From QHXM01 sp963697975 (lineage in GTDB: Bacteria; Acidobacteriota; Blastocatellia; Pyrinomonadales; Pyrinomonadaceae): a DNA stretch of 64,000 nucleotides. The stretch's first letter is position 1. Every line of letters begins with the position of its first letter. The stretch lies in NCBI GenBank assembly GCA_963697975.1, contig OY969111.1:5106223-5170222 (forward strand), in the 5' to 3' direction. This document shows positions 1 to 8,842 of the stretch, in pieces. Both the position numbers and the translations under genes were made by a program. The notes beneath the pieces are model-generated. The model saw nothing but the letters and a program-made list of their open reading frames with translations, was not told the origin of the DNA and did no database searches.

Positions 1-1
1 T

Positions 2-316
2 GCGGGCAACTTTGATTTCTCCTGTCTCGGCGCACGGAAACAATGGGTGGCCGCGCAGAACTTTTCGACGTTGATTGAAATGCTGCGCGCGCGCGCGACT
101 GAAGCGATTTACGATGATTCCTATAATCGCGCGCGGGTTGCGCTCAACATCGTGTGGCCGCTTGAGCAGGAGACGGAGTCTCGCGGCTGGCGACGCGCAG
201 GCATGGGGCGCGTCAGCACAGAGGCCGTCACCAAAAGCGATAACGAAATTCAGTTCACTCGTTATTCACGCTTGCGCCACTACCTTCAGCTACATCAAGC
301 GGAACTGAACGCATGA
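2..316 (+). CDS. C-terminal part of an unidentified protein (truncated by window edge)
   Basis: The frame is open from base 2 to a TGA at 314-316, so this is the 3' end of a gene that begins before the window. About 104 residues are visible. They are rich in aromatic and Arg residues, with no transmembrane segment, Cys cluster or signature I recognise. A GTG at 47 could serve as a start, but the frame continues upstream of it without a stop (AGNFDFSCLGARKQW), so a longer protein is more likely. The stop overlaps the ATG of rlmB in an ATGA arrangement, which suggests the two are co-transcribed and translationally coupled. Function is unknown. Confidence 0.6.
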   Translation, partial: AGNFDFSCLGARKQWVAAQNFSTLIEMLRARATEAIYDDSYNRARVALNIVWPLEQETESRGWRRAGMGRVSTEAVTKSDNEIQFTRYSRLRHYLQLHQAELNA

Positions 317-1194
317 AGCGTCGCGGTGAGCAAAGACAATCGCGCCACCAAACGGGAGCGCAGAACGAGCGCGGGTCACGGCAGAAACCAGCGCACTTTG
401 AAGAATCAGTCTCAACAGCTTCGCCTGCGCGCACGGAAGAAGCGCATCTTTACGGAGTCGCTCCCATCCTTGAAGCCCTGCGCGCGGGGCAACGCGCCAT
501 CGAGCGGATCACGATTGCCGAAGGCGTGCGGCACAATCGGCTGCACGAGTTGAATGAGATAGCACGGCGCGCAAATGTCCCGGTGCGCTATGCGCCGCGA
601 GCTGAACTGGCGCGGATGGTTGGCGCAGACGCGAATCATCAGGGCGTGGTCGCAACGGTCGCGGCGGCGCGCTACGCGGATGCGGATGAGTTGCTGGATG
701 AACTTGCCGCGCGTGTTCGCACCATTGAGCCTCCGCTCGCCGTTGTGCTGGACGGTGTGGAAGACCCGCGAAATCTGGGCGCGATTTTACGCACGGCGGA
801 GTGCGCTGGTGTTCACGGCGTCTTTGTGCCGGAGCGCCGGGCGGTCGGGTTGACGGAGACTGTGGCGAAAGCAGCAGCCGGAGCTTTGGAGCATATCAAA
901 GTGGCGCGCGCCGCGAATCTGAATAGATTGATAGAGGCATTGAAAGAACGTAACATCTGGACTATCGGAACGAGCGCAGATGCGCCGCTTGCTTACACAA
1001 CATGGGATTGGACGCAGCCTTCGGCGCTTTTTCTCGGCGGCGAAGGCACGGGGCTGCATCGTCTGGTGCGCGAGCGTTGCGATGCGCTGGTCAGCATTCC
1101 GGTGCACGGACACATCGAGTCGTTGAATGTTTCGGTCGCGGCGGGCATCGTGCTTTATGAAGCTGTAAGGCAGAGAACTGCTGCAAAGGCTTAA
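313..1194 (+). CDS. rlmB: RlmB-type 23S rRNA (guanosine-2'-O)-methyltransferase (SpoU/TrmH family)
   Basis: The predicted role is SAM-dependent 2'-O-methylation of a guanosine in 23S rRNA (G2251 in E. coli numbering), in the cytoplasm. The three SPOUT trefoil-knot motifs are present: DGVEDPRNLGAILRTAE near residue 145, LFLGGEGTGL near 238, and IPVHGHIESLNVSVAAG near 258. Before them lies an L30e-like substrate-binding domain (residues about 45-120, beginning LYGVAPILEAL). The first 45 residues are a basic, low-complexity extension that is longer than in typical RlmB. The 293-residue length is otherwise normal for the family. The start overlaps the upstream stop (ATGA). Exact target specificity within the SpoU family is inferred. 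Confidence 0.9.
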   Translation: MKRRGEQRQSRHQTGAQNERGSRQKPAHFEESVSTASPARTEEAHLYGVAPILEALRAGQRAIERITIAEGVRHNRLHELNEIARRANVPVRYAPRAELARMVGADANHQGVVATVAAARYADADELLDELAARVRTIEPPLAVVLDGVEDPRNLGAILRTAECAGVHGVFVPERRAVGLTETVAKAAAGALEHIKVARAANLNRLIEALKERNIWTIGTSADAPLAYTTWDWTQPSALFLGGEGTGLHRLVRERCDALVSIPVHGHIESLNVSVAAGIVLYEAVRQRTAAKA

Positions 1195-1228
1195 GCCGAA
1201 TTAGCAAAATAGCCTTCGCTTATATTCC

Positions 1229-1777
1229 GTGAAGAATGTATTTCTTATTATCGTCTTCTGCTTGCCACTGAGTTGTGCGGCGGTTGGAGCGCAACAGGTT
1301 TCGTTGCCTCCTGTCAGGTTAAGCGATTTCGATAATTACAAACCGCCTCATTGTGCAGATCGTAGCGCCACGATTGACGTGATACATCAGAAAACACCGC
1401 CCGATAAGATGATTGTCGTCGTCGCGCGTTTGGGTAGAGACGAAACAAGACCTGAGCTTAACCGGCGGCGCTTACAAAATGTGCGCGCCTACTGGACAGA
1501 GTATCTGGCTCAGGAGTACAGGCGTAATCCGAAAACGATTGGTCTGGTCGAAGGCGACAGGGTTGAGGGCTACGGGCGACTTGAGTTTTATGTCGAAGGT
1601 AAACTGGTCGGGGTGATAAAAGCTCACCCCAACCGGGACGTGGACTTTGGCAACTGTTATCCGCCTGACGACAGCTTCATCCGAAAAAGGGTTTATAATC
1701 CGTGCCGGGTGAAGAGTCATCGAATATTTTATCCGTGCCGCGACCGGTATCTGAAACGTCGGAATGGCCGCAGTTGA
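1229..1777 (+). CDS. Secreted protein of unknown function
   Basis: This 182-residue protein begins with GTG and a clear Sec signal peptide (MKNVFLIIVFCLPLSCAA, cleavage probably near AQQ). The mature part carries a Leu-Asn-Arg-Arg-Arg-Leu motif followed by VRAYW and a short beta-rich stretch (GYGRLEFYVEGKLVG). This resembles the tail of OmpA-like domains, where an asparagine/arginine helix precedes a final strand, but the match is too short to assign the family. Several cysteines (residues about 16, 42, 143, 159 and 169) could form disulfides in the periplasm. It starts 34 nt after rlmB with no obvious Shine-Dalgarno, so the start is uncertain. Function is unknown. Confidence 0.6.
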   Translation: MKNVFLIIVFCLPLSCAAVGAQQVSLPPVRLSDFDNYKPPHCADRSATIDVIHQKTPPDKMIVVVARLGRDETRPELNRRRLQNVRAYWTEYLAQEYRRNPKTIGLVEGDRVEGYGRLEFYVEGKLVGVIKAHPNRDVDFGNCYPPDDSFIRKRVYNPCRVKSHRIFYPCRDRYLKRRNGRS

Positions 1778-1795
1778 AAAATAGGAGACGAAAAA

Positions 1796-2371
1796 ATGTT
1801 CTGTCCAAAATGCGGGGCGCAAAATATGGAAGACGCGAGATTCTGTCGCGGGTGCGGTTCTGACATCGGCCTCGTCTCGCAGGCTATGACGGGAGAACTA
1901 CCGGCTAAGCGCGCCGTCGGTTATGACGCGGCAGGCCAGCCTTATGATGAGACGGGACACCGCATTCGCAAGCACAAAGAACCGCCGAGACTCGATAAAG
2001 CCATTATGAATATTTTTATGGGCGTCGCCTTTTTGCTGGTCGCCTTCTCGGTTATGAGGTTTGCTCCGGGAGGACGGATGTGGTGGTATTGGATGTTGAT
2101 TCCGGCCTTCACGATGCTGGGCGGCGGAGTTGCTGAATACGTGCGCGTCAAGCAGAGCAAGGGCGAGGAAATCAAACTGCCCGGCCTCAGGTCCACACCG
2201 GCAATGCCCCCGCCGCCAGCGCGCGTGAGCGCGTTGCCGCCGCGCAATACTTCAGAACTCGTGCAGCCGCCGAGCGTGACAGAAGGCACGACCAGACATC
2301 TTGACCTCAGCCCGGAAGCGCCGACGCGACACATCAGGACGCCCGTCGAAAAGCCTGCGAAAGATGTTTAA
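1796..2371 (+). CDS. Zinc-ribbon membrane protein of unknown function
   Basis: This 191-residue protein opens with a zinc-ribbon (MFCPKCGAQNMEDARFCRGC, two CxxC knuckles in residues 3-21). A short linker is followed by two hydrophobic segments (about residues 66-84 and 96-115), then a Pro/Ala-rich cytoplasmic-looking tail to the end. This architecture is common in Acidobacteriota, where the ribbon presumably binds structural zinc; no enzyme signature is visible. A good Shine-Dalgarno (AGGAG at 1783) precedes the ATG. It lies 18 nt after the secreted unknown, so the two may be co-transcribed. Confidence 0.7.
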   Translation: MFCPKCGAQNMEDARFCRGCGSDIGLVSQAMTGELPAKRAVGYDAAGQPYDETGHRIRKHKEPPRLDKAIMNIFMGVAFLLVAFSVMRFAPGGRMWWYWMLIPAFTMLGGGVAEYVRVKQSKGEEIKLPGLRSTPAMPPPPARVSALPPRNTSELVQPPSVTEGTTRHLDLSPEAPTRHIRTPVEKPAKDV

Positions 2372-2415
2372 TCGGCACATTCTGCACTCAACGAAATCGC
2401 TTTAGGAGTTGCTCC

Positions 2416-2445
2416 TTGCGCGAACTTACAGTGCCTCTGTATAGT
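2416..2445 (+). promoter_or_regulatory. Possible sigma-70 promoter for cysK
   Basis: TTGCGC (2416-2421) and TATAGT (2440-2445) are separated by 18 nt, 57 nt before the cysK ATG. The -10 is strong and the -35 imperfect. This stretch is AT-richer than its surroundings. No terminator-like or riboswitch-like leader is seen between it and the strong GGAGGAAAG ribosome-binding site. Confidence 0.35.
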
Positions 2446-2502
2446 CTTCAAAAACCATCTCGCACCCTATTGATGACCTTTTAGACGTGGAGGAAAGTTT
2501 GT

Positions 2503-3450
2503 ATGCCGCAACGACCGAAGATTGCTAATGACATGCTGGAATTGATCGGCTATACGCCGCTGGTGCGCTTGAATCGCATCCCCTATCCGAACTCTGCGGA
2601 GTTAATCGCCAAGCTCGAATCGCAGAACCCGATGGATTCCGTCAAAGACCGCATCGGCGCGGCGATGATTAAAGCCGCCGAGCGCGACCAGTTAATCAAA
2701 TCGGGCGAGACTGTTTTGGTCGAGCCGACCTCCGGCAACACCGGAATCGCGCTGGCGTTCGCCGCCGCAGTGATGGGCTATAAGTTGATCGTGACGATGC
2801 CCGAAACCGTCACGATTGAGCGCCGCCGTGTGTTGACCTCGCTTGGCGCGGAAGTCGTCCTGACGCCGGGGACGGAAGGTATGAAGGGAGCTATCAAAAA
2901 GGCAGCGGAGATTTCTGAGGCGACGCCGCACAGTTGGACTCCCAGCCAGTTTGATAATCCTGCTAACCCGGAAGTCCATCGTCTCACCACTGCCGAAGAG
3001 ATTCTGGAAGATACCGATGGGAAGATTGACGCTTTCGTCGCAGGCGTCGGCACGGGCGGCACGATTGCGGGCGTCGGGCAGATTTTGAAAGAGCGCGTCG
3101 GCAAGCACGTTCAGGTGATCGCCGTCGAGCCTGCCTCGTCGCCGGTGCTTTCGGGCGGCGAGCCGGGGCCAAACAAGATTCAGGGTATCGGCGCAGGCTT
3201 CGTGCCGGGCAACTATGATCCGTCGGTCGTTGACCGTGTCATGCAGGCCGACTACAACGCTTCTCTGGAGATGGCGCGTCGCCTCGCGCGTGAAGAAGGA
3301 ATCTTCTGCGGCATCTCTTCGGGCGCAATCACCTGGGTCGCGCGTGAAGTCGCCAAAGAATTAGGCGAAGGCAAGCGCGTCGTCTCGATCATCTGCGACT
3401 TCGGCGAGCGCTATCTCTCGCACGAACTATTTGAAGTGGCGGGACAGTAA
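2503..3450 (+). CDS. cysK: Cysteine synthase A (O-acetylserine sulfhydrylase)
   Basis: Predicted to make L-cysteine from O-acetylserine and sulfide with PLP. The PLP-binding lysine lies in NPMDSVKDR (K48), the substrate loop PTSGNTG is at residues 75-81, and the phosphate-binding glycine loop GVGTGGTIAGV is at 181-191. The 315-residue length and the C-terminal FGERYLSHELFE segment match CysK rather than cystathionine beta-synthase, and there is no CBS domain. NPMDSVKDR deviates slightly from the usual NPGGSVKDR. The start has a strong GGAGG Shine-Dalgarno. An inverted repeat begins immediately after the TAA and separates it from aroDE. Confidence 0.93.
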   Translation: MPQRPKIANDMLELIGYTPLVRLNRIPYPNSAELIAKLESQNPMDSVKDRIGAAMIKAAERDQLIKSGETVLVEPTSGNTGIALAFAAAVMGYKLIVTMPETVTIERRRVLTSLGAEVVLTPGTEGMKGAIKKAAEISEATPHSWTPSQFDNPANPEVHRLTTAEEILEDTDGKIDAFVAGVGTGGTIAGVGQILKERVGKHVQVIAVEPASSPVLSGGEPGPNKIQGIGAGFVPGNYDPSVVDRVMQADYNASLEMARRLAREEGIFCGISSGAITWVAREVAKELGEGKRVVSIICDFGERYLSHELFEVAGQ

Positions 3451-3569
3451 GCGAGACGCAGGGAGAAGCAGAAGGCAGAAGGTAGTAGGCAGTAGGCAGA
3501 AAGCAAAAAGCCGCTTGGTTGTTCTGCCTACTGCCTACTGCCTTCTATCTTTTGCTTCGCGTCGCTGTT
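3451..3569. repeat. Heptamer inverted repeat (GTAGGCA word) between cysK and aroDE
   Basis: Left arm 3480-3501 and right arm 3522-3543 are reverse complements with one mismatch in 22; the loop is 20 nt. Each arm contains tandem copies of GTAGGCA. Imperfect complementarity continues outward, to 3451 on the left and 3569 on the right. It fills the whole cysK-aroDE gap and leaves no Shine-Dalgarno before the aroDE ATG at 3576. There is no T-tract directly after the stem, so it is not a canonical terminator. Confidence 0.85.
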
Positions 3570-3575
3570 ATCTAA

Positions 3576-5126
3576 ATGGAAGAGACGAACACCGCGCGCA
3601 TTTGCGTCCCCGTCTGTGAGAGCCGAGCTATTGAGTTGCGTCAGGCCATGACGCGCGCAGGCAAAGTCGCAGACCTCATAGAGCTTCGTCTGGACTATTT
3701 GCAGGGCAACGAGTTGTTCAGGGCGTTGAGCAATTTGCCTGCGCTGATTAGCGCAAGCACGCGACCTGTGATTGTCACCCTGCGGCCAGCCGAACAGGGC
3801 GGGCAGCGGGAGATGGATAACCTGACCCGGATAATCTTCTGGGTCGAGCATTTCCTTTATGGAAAACCGCACGTTGACTTCGCCGACATTGAGCTGGACC
3901 TCGCGCTTCTCTTCATGCAGCGAGAGAAGGAAGAGGGAAGAGCGCTATTCAACTGGAACCGCGTCATCTGCTCTCACCATGATTTCAAGGGCATGCCCAA
4001 CGATCTCTGGAAGATTTACGAGCAGATGGCGACCACTCCCGCGCGCATCCTGAAAATCGCTGTCCACGCCAACGACATCACCGATTGCATTCCTGTCATT
4101 AACCTGCTCGAACACGCACGAAGCAAGGGACGCGAGATGATCGCCGTCGCGATGGGACAGGCCGGAATCGCTACCCGAATCCTTGGCCCATCGCGCGGCG
4201 CGTTTCTGACCTATGGCTCACTTGATGATGTGAAGAGAAGCGCGCCCGGACAAGTCAGCGCAGTTGAGTTGCATGAGCTTTATCGTGTTCCCCGGCTGAA
4301 TCCGCAGACGGAGATCATGGGCCTCGTTGCTTCGTCTATCTCACACTCACTCTCAAAGTATATTCACAACGCGGCGTTTGAGGCGGCGGGCATGAATGCC
4401 GTCTATATTCCGTTTGAGGTCAAAGATGCTGCCGCCTTCCTCCGTCAAATGGCGCACCCGCGCACGCGCGAGTTGAAATGGAAGCTGCGCGGCTTGAGCG
4501 TCACCATGCCGCACAAGGTAGCTGTGATGGAGCATCTGGATTGGATTGAGGAGTCGGCCCGCGAGATCGGCGCGGTCAACACCATCGTCGTCGAAGATGA
4601 TGAGCTTCGCGGCTACAATACGGATGCGGCGGCGCTGATTACGCCCTTGCGCGAAAGGGGTTTGAGCTTACGCGACGCGCGTTGTGCCATTATCGGGGCA
4701 GGCGGCGCAGCCCGCAGCGCTCTCCGGGCTTTACAGCGGGAAGGTGCGCGAGTGATTTTATTCGCGCGGGATGTGGAGAAGGCAAGACCAATCGCTGAAA
4801 AGTTCGGAGCCGGTTGCGAACATTTGGAGGAAGCATCCTTCAGCGGTTTTGAGCTTGTCATCAACGCGACTCCACTCGGCACACGCGGTGACAGGGAAGA
4901 CGAAACGCCAGCACTCGCAAGCCAACTTCACGGCGCGCGTCTCGCCTACGATCTTGTTTACAATCCACAGGAGACGCGCTTTCTACGCGAAGCTCGCGAA
5001 GCAGGTTGTGAGCGGCTCAACGGGCTTCAGATGCTCGTCGCACAGGCCGCCGCACAGTTTAAACTGTGGACCGGACAGCCCGCCCCGCTCGACGCGATGA
5101 AGGAAGCCGTGTTGCGAAAACTCTAA
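3576..5126 (+). CDS. aroDE: Bifunctional 3-dehydroquinate dehydratase / shikimate dehydrogenase
   Basis: Two consecutive shikimate-pathway enzymes are fused in 516 residues. The N-terminal type I dehydroquinase (about 1-240) has the ELRLDYL strand, a His pair at 134-135 and the Schiff-base lysine in RILKIAV (K160). The C-terminal shikimate dehydrogenase (about 245-516) has the shikimate-binding SISHSLSKYIHN, the catalytic lysine in SVTMPHK (K314), the NTD motif (348-350) and the NADP loop IIGAGGAAR (372-380). It would convert 3-dehydroquinate to shikimate in the cytoplasm. Similar fusions are known in plants, Chlamydiae and several Acidobacteriota. The ATG at 3576 has no recognisable Shine-Dalgarno because a heptamer hairpin ends 6 nt upstream. 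Confidence 0.92.
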   Translation: MEETNTARICVPVCESRAIELRQAMTRAGKVADLIELRLDYLQGNELFRALSNLPALISASTRPVIVTLRPAEQGGQREMDNLTRIIFWVEHFLYGKPHVDFADIELDLALLFMQREKEEGRALFNWNRVICSHHDFKGMPNDLWKIYEQMATTPARILKIAVHANDITDCIPVINLLEHARSKGREMIAVAMGQAGIATRILGPSRGAFLTYGSLDDVKRSAPGQVSAVELHELYRVPRLNPQTEIMGLVASSISHSLSKYIHNAAFEAAGMNAVYIPFEVKDAAAFLRQMAHPRTRELKWKLRGLSVTMPHKVAVMEHLDWIEESAREIGAVNTIVVEDDELRGYNTDAAALITPLRERGLSLRDARCAIIGAGGAARSALRALQREGARVILFARDVEKARPIAEKFGAGCEHLEEASFSGFELVINATPLGTRGDREDETPALASQLHGARLAYDLVYNPQETRFLREAREAGCERLNGLQMLVAQAAAQFKLWTGQPAPLDAMKEAVLRKL

Positions 5127-5131
5127 AGGCA

Positions 5132-5186
5132 GATGCCGGGTGCTGGATGTCAGATGTCAGTTTCCCAGCATCTAACATCTGGCATC
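5132..5186. repeat. Heptamer inverted repeat (GATGTCA word) between aroDE and the MoeB-like gene
   Basis: The left arm (5132-5160) reads as successive 7-mers GATGCCG, GGTGCTG, GATGTCA, GATGTCA. The right arm (5165-5186), reverse-complemented, reads GATGCCA, GATGTTA, GATGCTG. The loop is only 4-5 nt. The element starts 5 nt after the aroDE stop and ends 9 nt before the next start codon. An upstream in-frame ATG at 5133 falls inside it and is probably spurious. Confidence 0.75.
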
Positions 5187-5195
5187 CGAAATTCT

Positions 5196-6215
5196 ATGAT
5201 TGAGCGTTACAGCAGGCAGATTCTCTTTGACGGTATCGGTGAGGCGGGACAGCGGCGGCTGCTCGACTCGCGGGCTGTCATCATTGGTTGCGGCGCGCTG
5301 GGGACAGCGCAGGCCGAGGCGCTGGCGCGAGCTGGTGTCGGGCAACTGCGGATTGTTGACAGGGATTTCGTCGAAGCCTCCAACTTGCAACGGCAGACGA
5401 TGTTCACCGAACAGGACGCGCGTGAGCGTCTACCGAAAGCCGTAGCCTGCGTCAACCATCTGGCAGAGATTAACTCGGAGATAAAGACGGAAGCTGTAGT
5501 CGCCGACGTTAATTACTCGAACGTGGAACGGCTCATCAAAGATTGCGATGTCGTCATTGACGGCACGGATAATTTTGCGACTCGCTATCTCATCAACGAT
5601 GCGTGCGTCAAGCATGAAGTCAACTGGGTCTACGGCGCGGCAGTCGGTTCTTACGGCGTGACGATGACAATTCGACCGCGCGTCAGCCCATGCCTGCGCT
5701 GCATCTTTGAAGAAGCTCCTCCGGCGGCAAGCGCGCCGACGTGCGATACGGCTGGCGTCATCATGCCGATTATCTCTGTCGTGGCAGCCGTGCAGATCAG
5801 CGAGGCTTTGAAACTTCTCACCGGGCAAGTGGAAGCCCTGCACCGTTCTCTGATGCAATTTGATGTCTGGCGCAACGATTGGCGGCGAATCAGGCTGAAC
5901 GAGCCGACGCCTGAGTGCCGGACTTGCGGGCTTGGGCGCTACGAGATGCTTGAAGCTGAAGCCGGTGATTTCGCAGTTTCGTTGTGTGGGCGAGATGCTG
6001 TGCAGGTCAGCCCACGTCGCTCAGTGCCAGTTGATCTGCCTGCTCTGGCCGAACGACTGCGCGCGGCGGGCGAGGTACAGGTTAATCCTTACCTGCTTCG
6101 ACTGCGCGCGGGTGGTTATGAATTGACCGTCTTTCAGGATGCGCGCGCAATCATTCGCGGGACGGACGATGTGCCGACGGCGCGCTCGCTCTATGCGAAG
6201 TACATTGGCAATTAG
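5196..6215 (+). CDS. MoeB/ThiF-family E1-like adenylyltransferase
   Basis: Predicted to adenylate the C-terminal glycine of a ThiS- or MoaD-type sulfur carrier, for thiamine or molybdopterin synthesis. From the chosen start (MIERYSRQILF) the nucleotide loop GCGALG is at 31-36, with D55, N63 and R66 in the ATP site. The zinc ligands are C166/C169 (CLRC) and C241/C244 (CRTC), and C183 in PTCDTAGV corresponds to the active-site cysteine of ThiF/MoeB. A C-terminal region of about 90 residues follows the zinc site and has no rhodanese motif. Which carrier it serves cannot be told, since no thi or moa gene is adjacent. An ATG at 5133 would add 21 residues encoded by a repeat and is rejected. Confidence 0.82.
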   Translation: MIERYSRQILFDGIGEAGQRRLLDSRAVIIGCGALGTAQAEALARAGVGQLRIVDRDFVEASNLQRQTMFTEQDARERLPKAVACVNHLAEINSEIKTEAVVADVNYSNVERLIKDCDVVIDGTDNFATRYLINDACVKHEVNWVYGAAVGSYGVTMTIRPRVSPCLRCIFEEAPPAASAPTCDTAGVIMPIISVVAAVQISEALKLLTGQVEALHRSLMQFDVWRNDWRRIRLNEPTPECRTCGLGRYEMLEAEAGDFAVSLCGRDAVQVSPRRSVPVDLPALAERLRAAGEVQVNPYLLRLRAGGYELTVFQDARAIIRGTDDVPTARSLYAKYIGN

Positions 6216-6248
6216 GAAAACTCTTGAGCGAAAGGTTAGTTTAATTCG

Positions 6249-6330
6249 CCACCGAGACACAGAGAACACAGAGATAGCACGGAGGCTTGAATTTCTCTGT
6301 GCCCCCTCTGTGCCCTCTGTGTCTCGGTGA
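6249..6330. repeat. Period-9 inverted repeat (ACACAGAGG word)
   Basis: The left arm 6250-6274 contains tandem ACACAGAGA units. The right arm 6294-6329, reverse-complemented, contains ACACAGAGG, GCACAGAGG and a third degenerate copy. Both arms share the outer CACCGAGAC end. It lies 34 nt after the MoeB-like gene, in the 279-nt gap before the propeller gene. The rest of that gap (6331-6494) shows no gene, and I see no clear promoter. Confidence 0.8.
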
Positions 6331-6494
6331 TGAACTTGCCTGACGCGCACTCAACATATCTTGTAAAGAAATATTAGGAGAACTGTCGCGCTGTTTCACG
6401 TCACAGAGCTTTTCAGGTTATATTCACTTCGTCTCTCGCTTGATTATCAGTTCGCTTAACTATTCTTGAAGTCAATCCGGTAAACAATTTCTCG

Positions 6495-8726
6495 ATGTCA
6501 AAACAAACTTTCAGCAAACGTCTCGTCAACTCCCTTGTGCTTCTCCTTCTCCTGTCACTTTTCGCTGTTCCAACCTTCGGCGGCGAGCCGATTATCTGGG
6601 AGACGAGTTCCAGAGCGGAACTCTTGCGCGGCGAATCGCGCGGCGTTTCCATCACCGATACGGGTGTACTCATGCTCGCGCCGCGCTTCACTCAACTATT
6701 CAATACGGATCAGCCTTATATCTGGTCGAGCGTGGCGGACAACGCGGGCAATATTTATCTCGGCACGGGGCATGACGGGCGTCTCTACCGTGTTGGCGCG
6801 GACGGGCGCGGCTCGCTCCTTTACGACGCGACGGAATTAGACGTGACGGCGCTTGCGGTCAGCCGCGACGGGGCGCTTTACGCCGGAACGTCGCCCGACG
6901 GAAAAGTCTATCGCGTCGGCATGGACGGCAAGGCGGAAGTCTATTTCGATCCGCCAGACAAATACATCTGGTCGCTCGCCGTTTTACCTGACGGGCAATT
7001 GGCGATTGGGACAGGCGATAACGGAAAGCTCTATCGCGTCGGCGCGGCGAATGCCAGGCCCGAAAGCTCCCTGCTTGTTGACACCAACGAAACGCACGTC
7101 ATCTCGCTGGCGGTCGATGCGAAAGGGCAATTGATCGCGGGCACTGATCCGGGCGGACTCGTCCTCAGAATCTCGCCCGACGGCAAAGCCTTCGCGCTCT
7201 ACGACGCGCCGCTCAGAGAGATTCATGCGCTCGCGCCTGCCGCCGACGGCTCGATTTATGCGCTGGCCATCAGCGATGCGGCTTCGACCACGCGCGGCGC
7301 AAGCAGTTCAGTCTCGTCAACCCCGTCAACGGATGCTTCCGGCGGGCAGGGAAGCGCGACCGTCACCATCACCGGAATTGACGAGAGCGGCGTGCCCGCT
7401 CAAACGCCGCAGGGTGGACGCAGCCGCAATGAATTGACGAACGCGCGCAGCGCAGTCTTACGCATTCAGCCTGACGGTGGAACGGATTTGCTGTGGAGCA
7501 GCCCGACGATTACGGCCTTCTCCGTCGCCGCTGCAATGCAAGGCGGAGTGTTGATCGGGACAGCCGACAAAGGGCGCATCTATGCGGTCACAGACGACGG
7601 GCGCGACACTCTTTTTCTGCAATCAACGGAAGGGCAAATCTCCACGTTCGTCACGCGTGGACGCGAGATGTACGCCGCTTCAAGCAATCAAGGCAAACTC
7701 TTCCGCTTCGGCTCGGAGGTGATTGAAGAAGGCACATATGAATCGCCTGTGCGCGACGCCAAGCTGGTCGCTTCGTGGGGACGCATCTGGTGGCGCGGGA
7801 GCGGCGGCGTCGAGTTGCAAACGCGAACCGGCAACAGCGAACGGCCTGACGCGACGTGGAGCGAATGGAGTGCGCCTTATCGCGACTCTGCCGGAGCGCA
7901 GATCACCAGCCCTCGCGCGCGGTTCATACAGTGGCGTGCGACCCTGCGAAAAACTGTTGGCACGGGCGCGGGGGGCATTGAGACGCGCATGGAAGATGTC
8001 AGCCTCGCATATCTCCCGCGCAACGTCGCGCCGGAAATTCTCAGCATCACGGCACTGCCTGTCGGCGTGGGCCTGCAACCGATTATGCAGATTCAGGCCG
8101 ACCCGAATATAGAGTCTTCGGGGCTTGACCCCAGTGTCTTTGGCGCAGTGGCGCAAGTTCCGCCCCGTCGTCTCTACCAGCGCGGGGCGCGGGCGCTGCA
8201 ATGGCAGGCCAAAGATCGCAATAACGATACGCTCGAATACACCATCTATTATCGCTCGCTGAATGAAAGCGCCTTTCGTTTGTTAAAGGATAAACTGCGC
8301 GAAAACTTTTTCACTGTAGACGGTGCGGCGCTGGCCGATGGTCGTTACATTTTCAGAATCGTCGCTACGGACGCGCCGGACAATCCCGGTGGGCAAGCGT
8401 TGACAGGCGAGCGCACGAGCGAGCCGGTTGATGTGGATAACACGCCGCCCGTCGTGCGGATGATTGGCGAGGCTCAGGTGACGACAGACCGCGTTCACGT
8501 CGTGTTTGAAGTCCAGGACGTGACGGGTATGGTCAAACGCGCCGATGTCAGCTTTGATGCGACCGCCTGGCGCTCGGCCTATCCCGAAGATGGCATCGCA
8601 GACAGTCCGCGCGAGCGTTATACGCTCGATCTTCCAATCACCGGAGCGGGCGAGCACACCGTTTCTCTGCGTGCCTACGATATGAGCGGAAACGTCGGTA
8701 GCCTCAGAGTCACCGTCCGCCGGTAA
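6495..8726 (+). CDS. Secreted beta-propeller-like protein with C-terminal Ig/FN3-like region
   Basis: This 743-residue protein has an N-terminal Sec signal peptide (hydrophobic core LLLLLSLFAVPTFGG, residues about 16-30). Residues about 60-420 contain repeated blades of the form IYLGTGHDGRLYRVGADG, LYAGTSPDGKVYRVGMDG and LAIGTGDNGKLYRVG, i.e. four-stranded propeller units with a conserved G-T-x-x-D/N-G-x-x-Y-R-V motif. A low-complexity Ser/Thr/Gly insert (about 268-315) interrupts the blades. The last 250 residues hold all-beta, fibronectin-like modules (LEYTIYYRSLNESAF, then DNTPPVVRMI). No catalytic residues are recognised. It probably acts in the periplasm or on the cell surface. Similar proteins are frequent in Acidobacteriota but lack an assigned role. 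Confidence 0.7.
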   Translation: MSKQTFSKRLVNSLVLLLLLSLFAVPTFGGEPIIWETSSRAELLRGESRGVSITDTGVLMLAPRFTQLFNTDQPYIWSSVADNAGNIYLGTGHDGRLYRVGADGRGSLLYDATELDVTALAVSRDGALYAGTSPDGKVYRVGMDGKAEVYFDPPDKYIWSLAVLPDGQLAIGTGDNGKLYRVGAANARPESSLLVDTNETHVISLAVDAKGQLIAGTDPGGLVLRISPDGKAFALYDAPLREIHALAPAADGSIYALAISDAASTTRGASSSVSSTPSTDASGGQGSATVTITGIDESGVPAQTPQGGRSRNELTNARSAVLRIQPDGGTDLLWSSPTITAFSVAAAMQGGVLIGTADKGRIYAVTDDGRDTLFLQSTEGQISTFVTRGREMYAASSNQGKLFRFGSEVIEEGTYESPVRDAKLVASWGRIWWRGSGGVELQTRTGNSERPDATWSEWSAPYRDSAGAQITSPRARFIQWRATLRKTVGTGAGGIETRMEDVSLAYLPRNVAPEILSITALPVGVGLQPIMQIQADPNIESSGLDPSVFGAVAQVPPRRLYQRGARALQWQAKDRNNDTLEYTIYYRSLNESAFRLLKDKLRENFFTVDGAALADGRYIFRIVATDAPDNPGGQALTGERTSEPVDVDNTPPVVRMIGEAQVTTDRVHVVFEVQDVTGMVKRADVSFDATAWRSAYPEDGIADSPRERYTLDLPITGAGEHTVSLRAYDMSGNVGSLRVTVRR

Positions 8727-8731
8727 AGAAT

Positions 8732-8842
8732 GGAAAAAGGTAAAAGTAAAAAGGCAAAAGGGAGGCAGAGAACCACTTTTAATTAAATAAACTTGGCTTC
8801 CGCCTTCCTTTTGCCTTTTACCTTTTTACTTTTGCCTTCTCC
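8732..8842. repeat. Inverted repeat of AAAAGGC-like heptamers, plus flanking gap
   Basis: The left arm 8732-8768 is built from AAAAGGT, AAAAGTA, AAAAGGC-type units. The right arm 8796-8842 is the approximate reverse complement of the same words, and the loop is AT-rich. It starts 5 nt after the propeller gene stop. The remainder of this gene-free stretch (8843-9040) holds a short palindrome (GCACGGTATCGTGC, 8844-8857) and a TTAAAC direct repeat near 8897-8909, which could be a promoter or operator region. Nothing else is recognised there. Confidence 0.75.

Noticed and set aside
3431..3619. Open frame across the cysK-aroDE repeat giving a Leu/Pro/Thr/Ala/Tyr/Cys peptide
   Set aside because: It is a translation of the GTAGGCA repeat itself; such peptides recur wherever these words occur and show no gene structure.
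5133..5195. N-terminal extension of the MoeB-like protein
   Set aside because: The 21 residues are encoded by the GATGTCA inverted repeat; family alignment begins at MIERYSRQILF.
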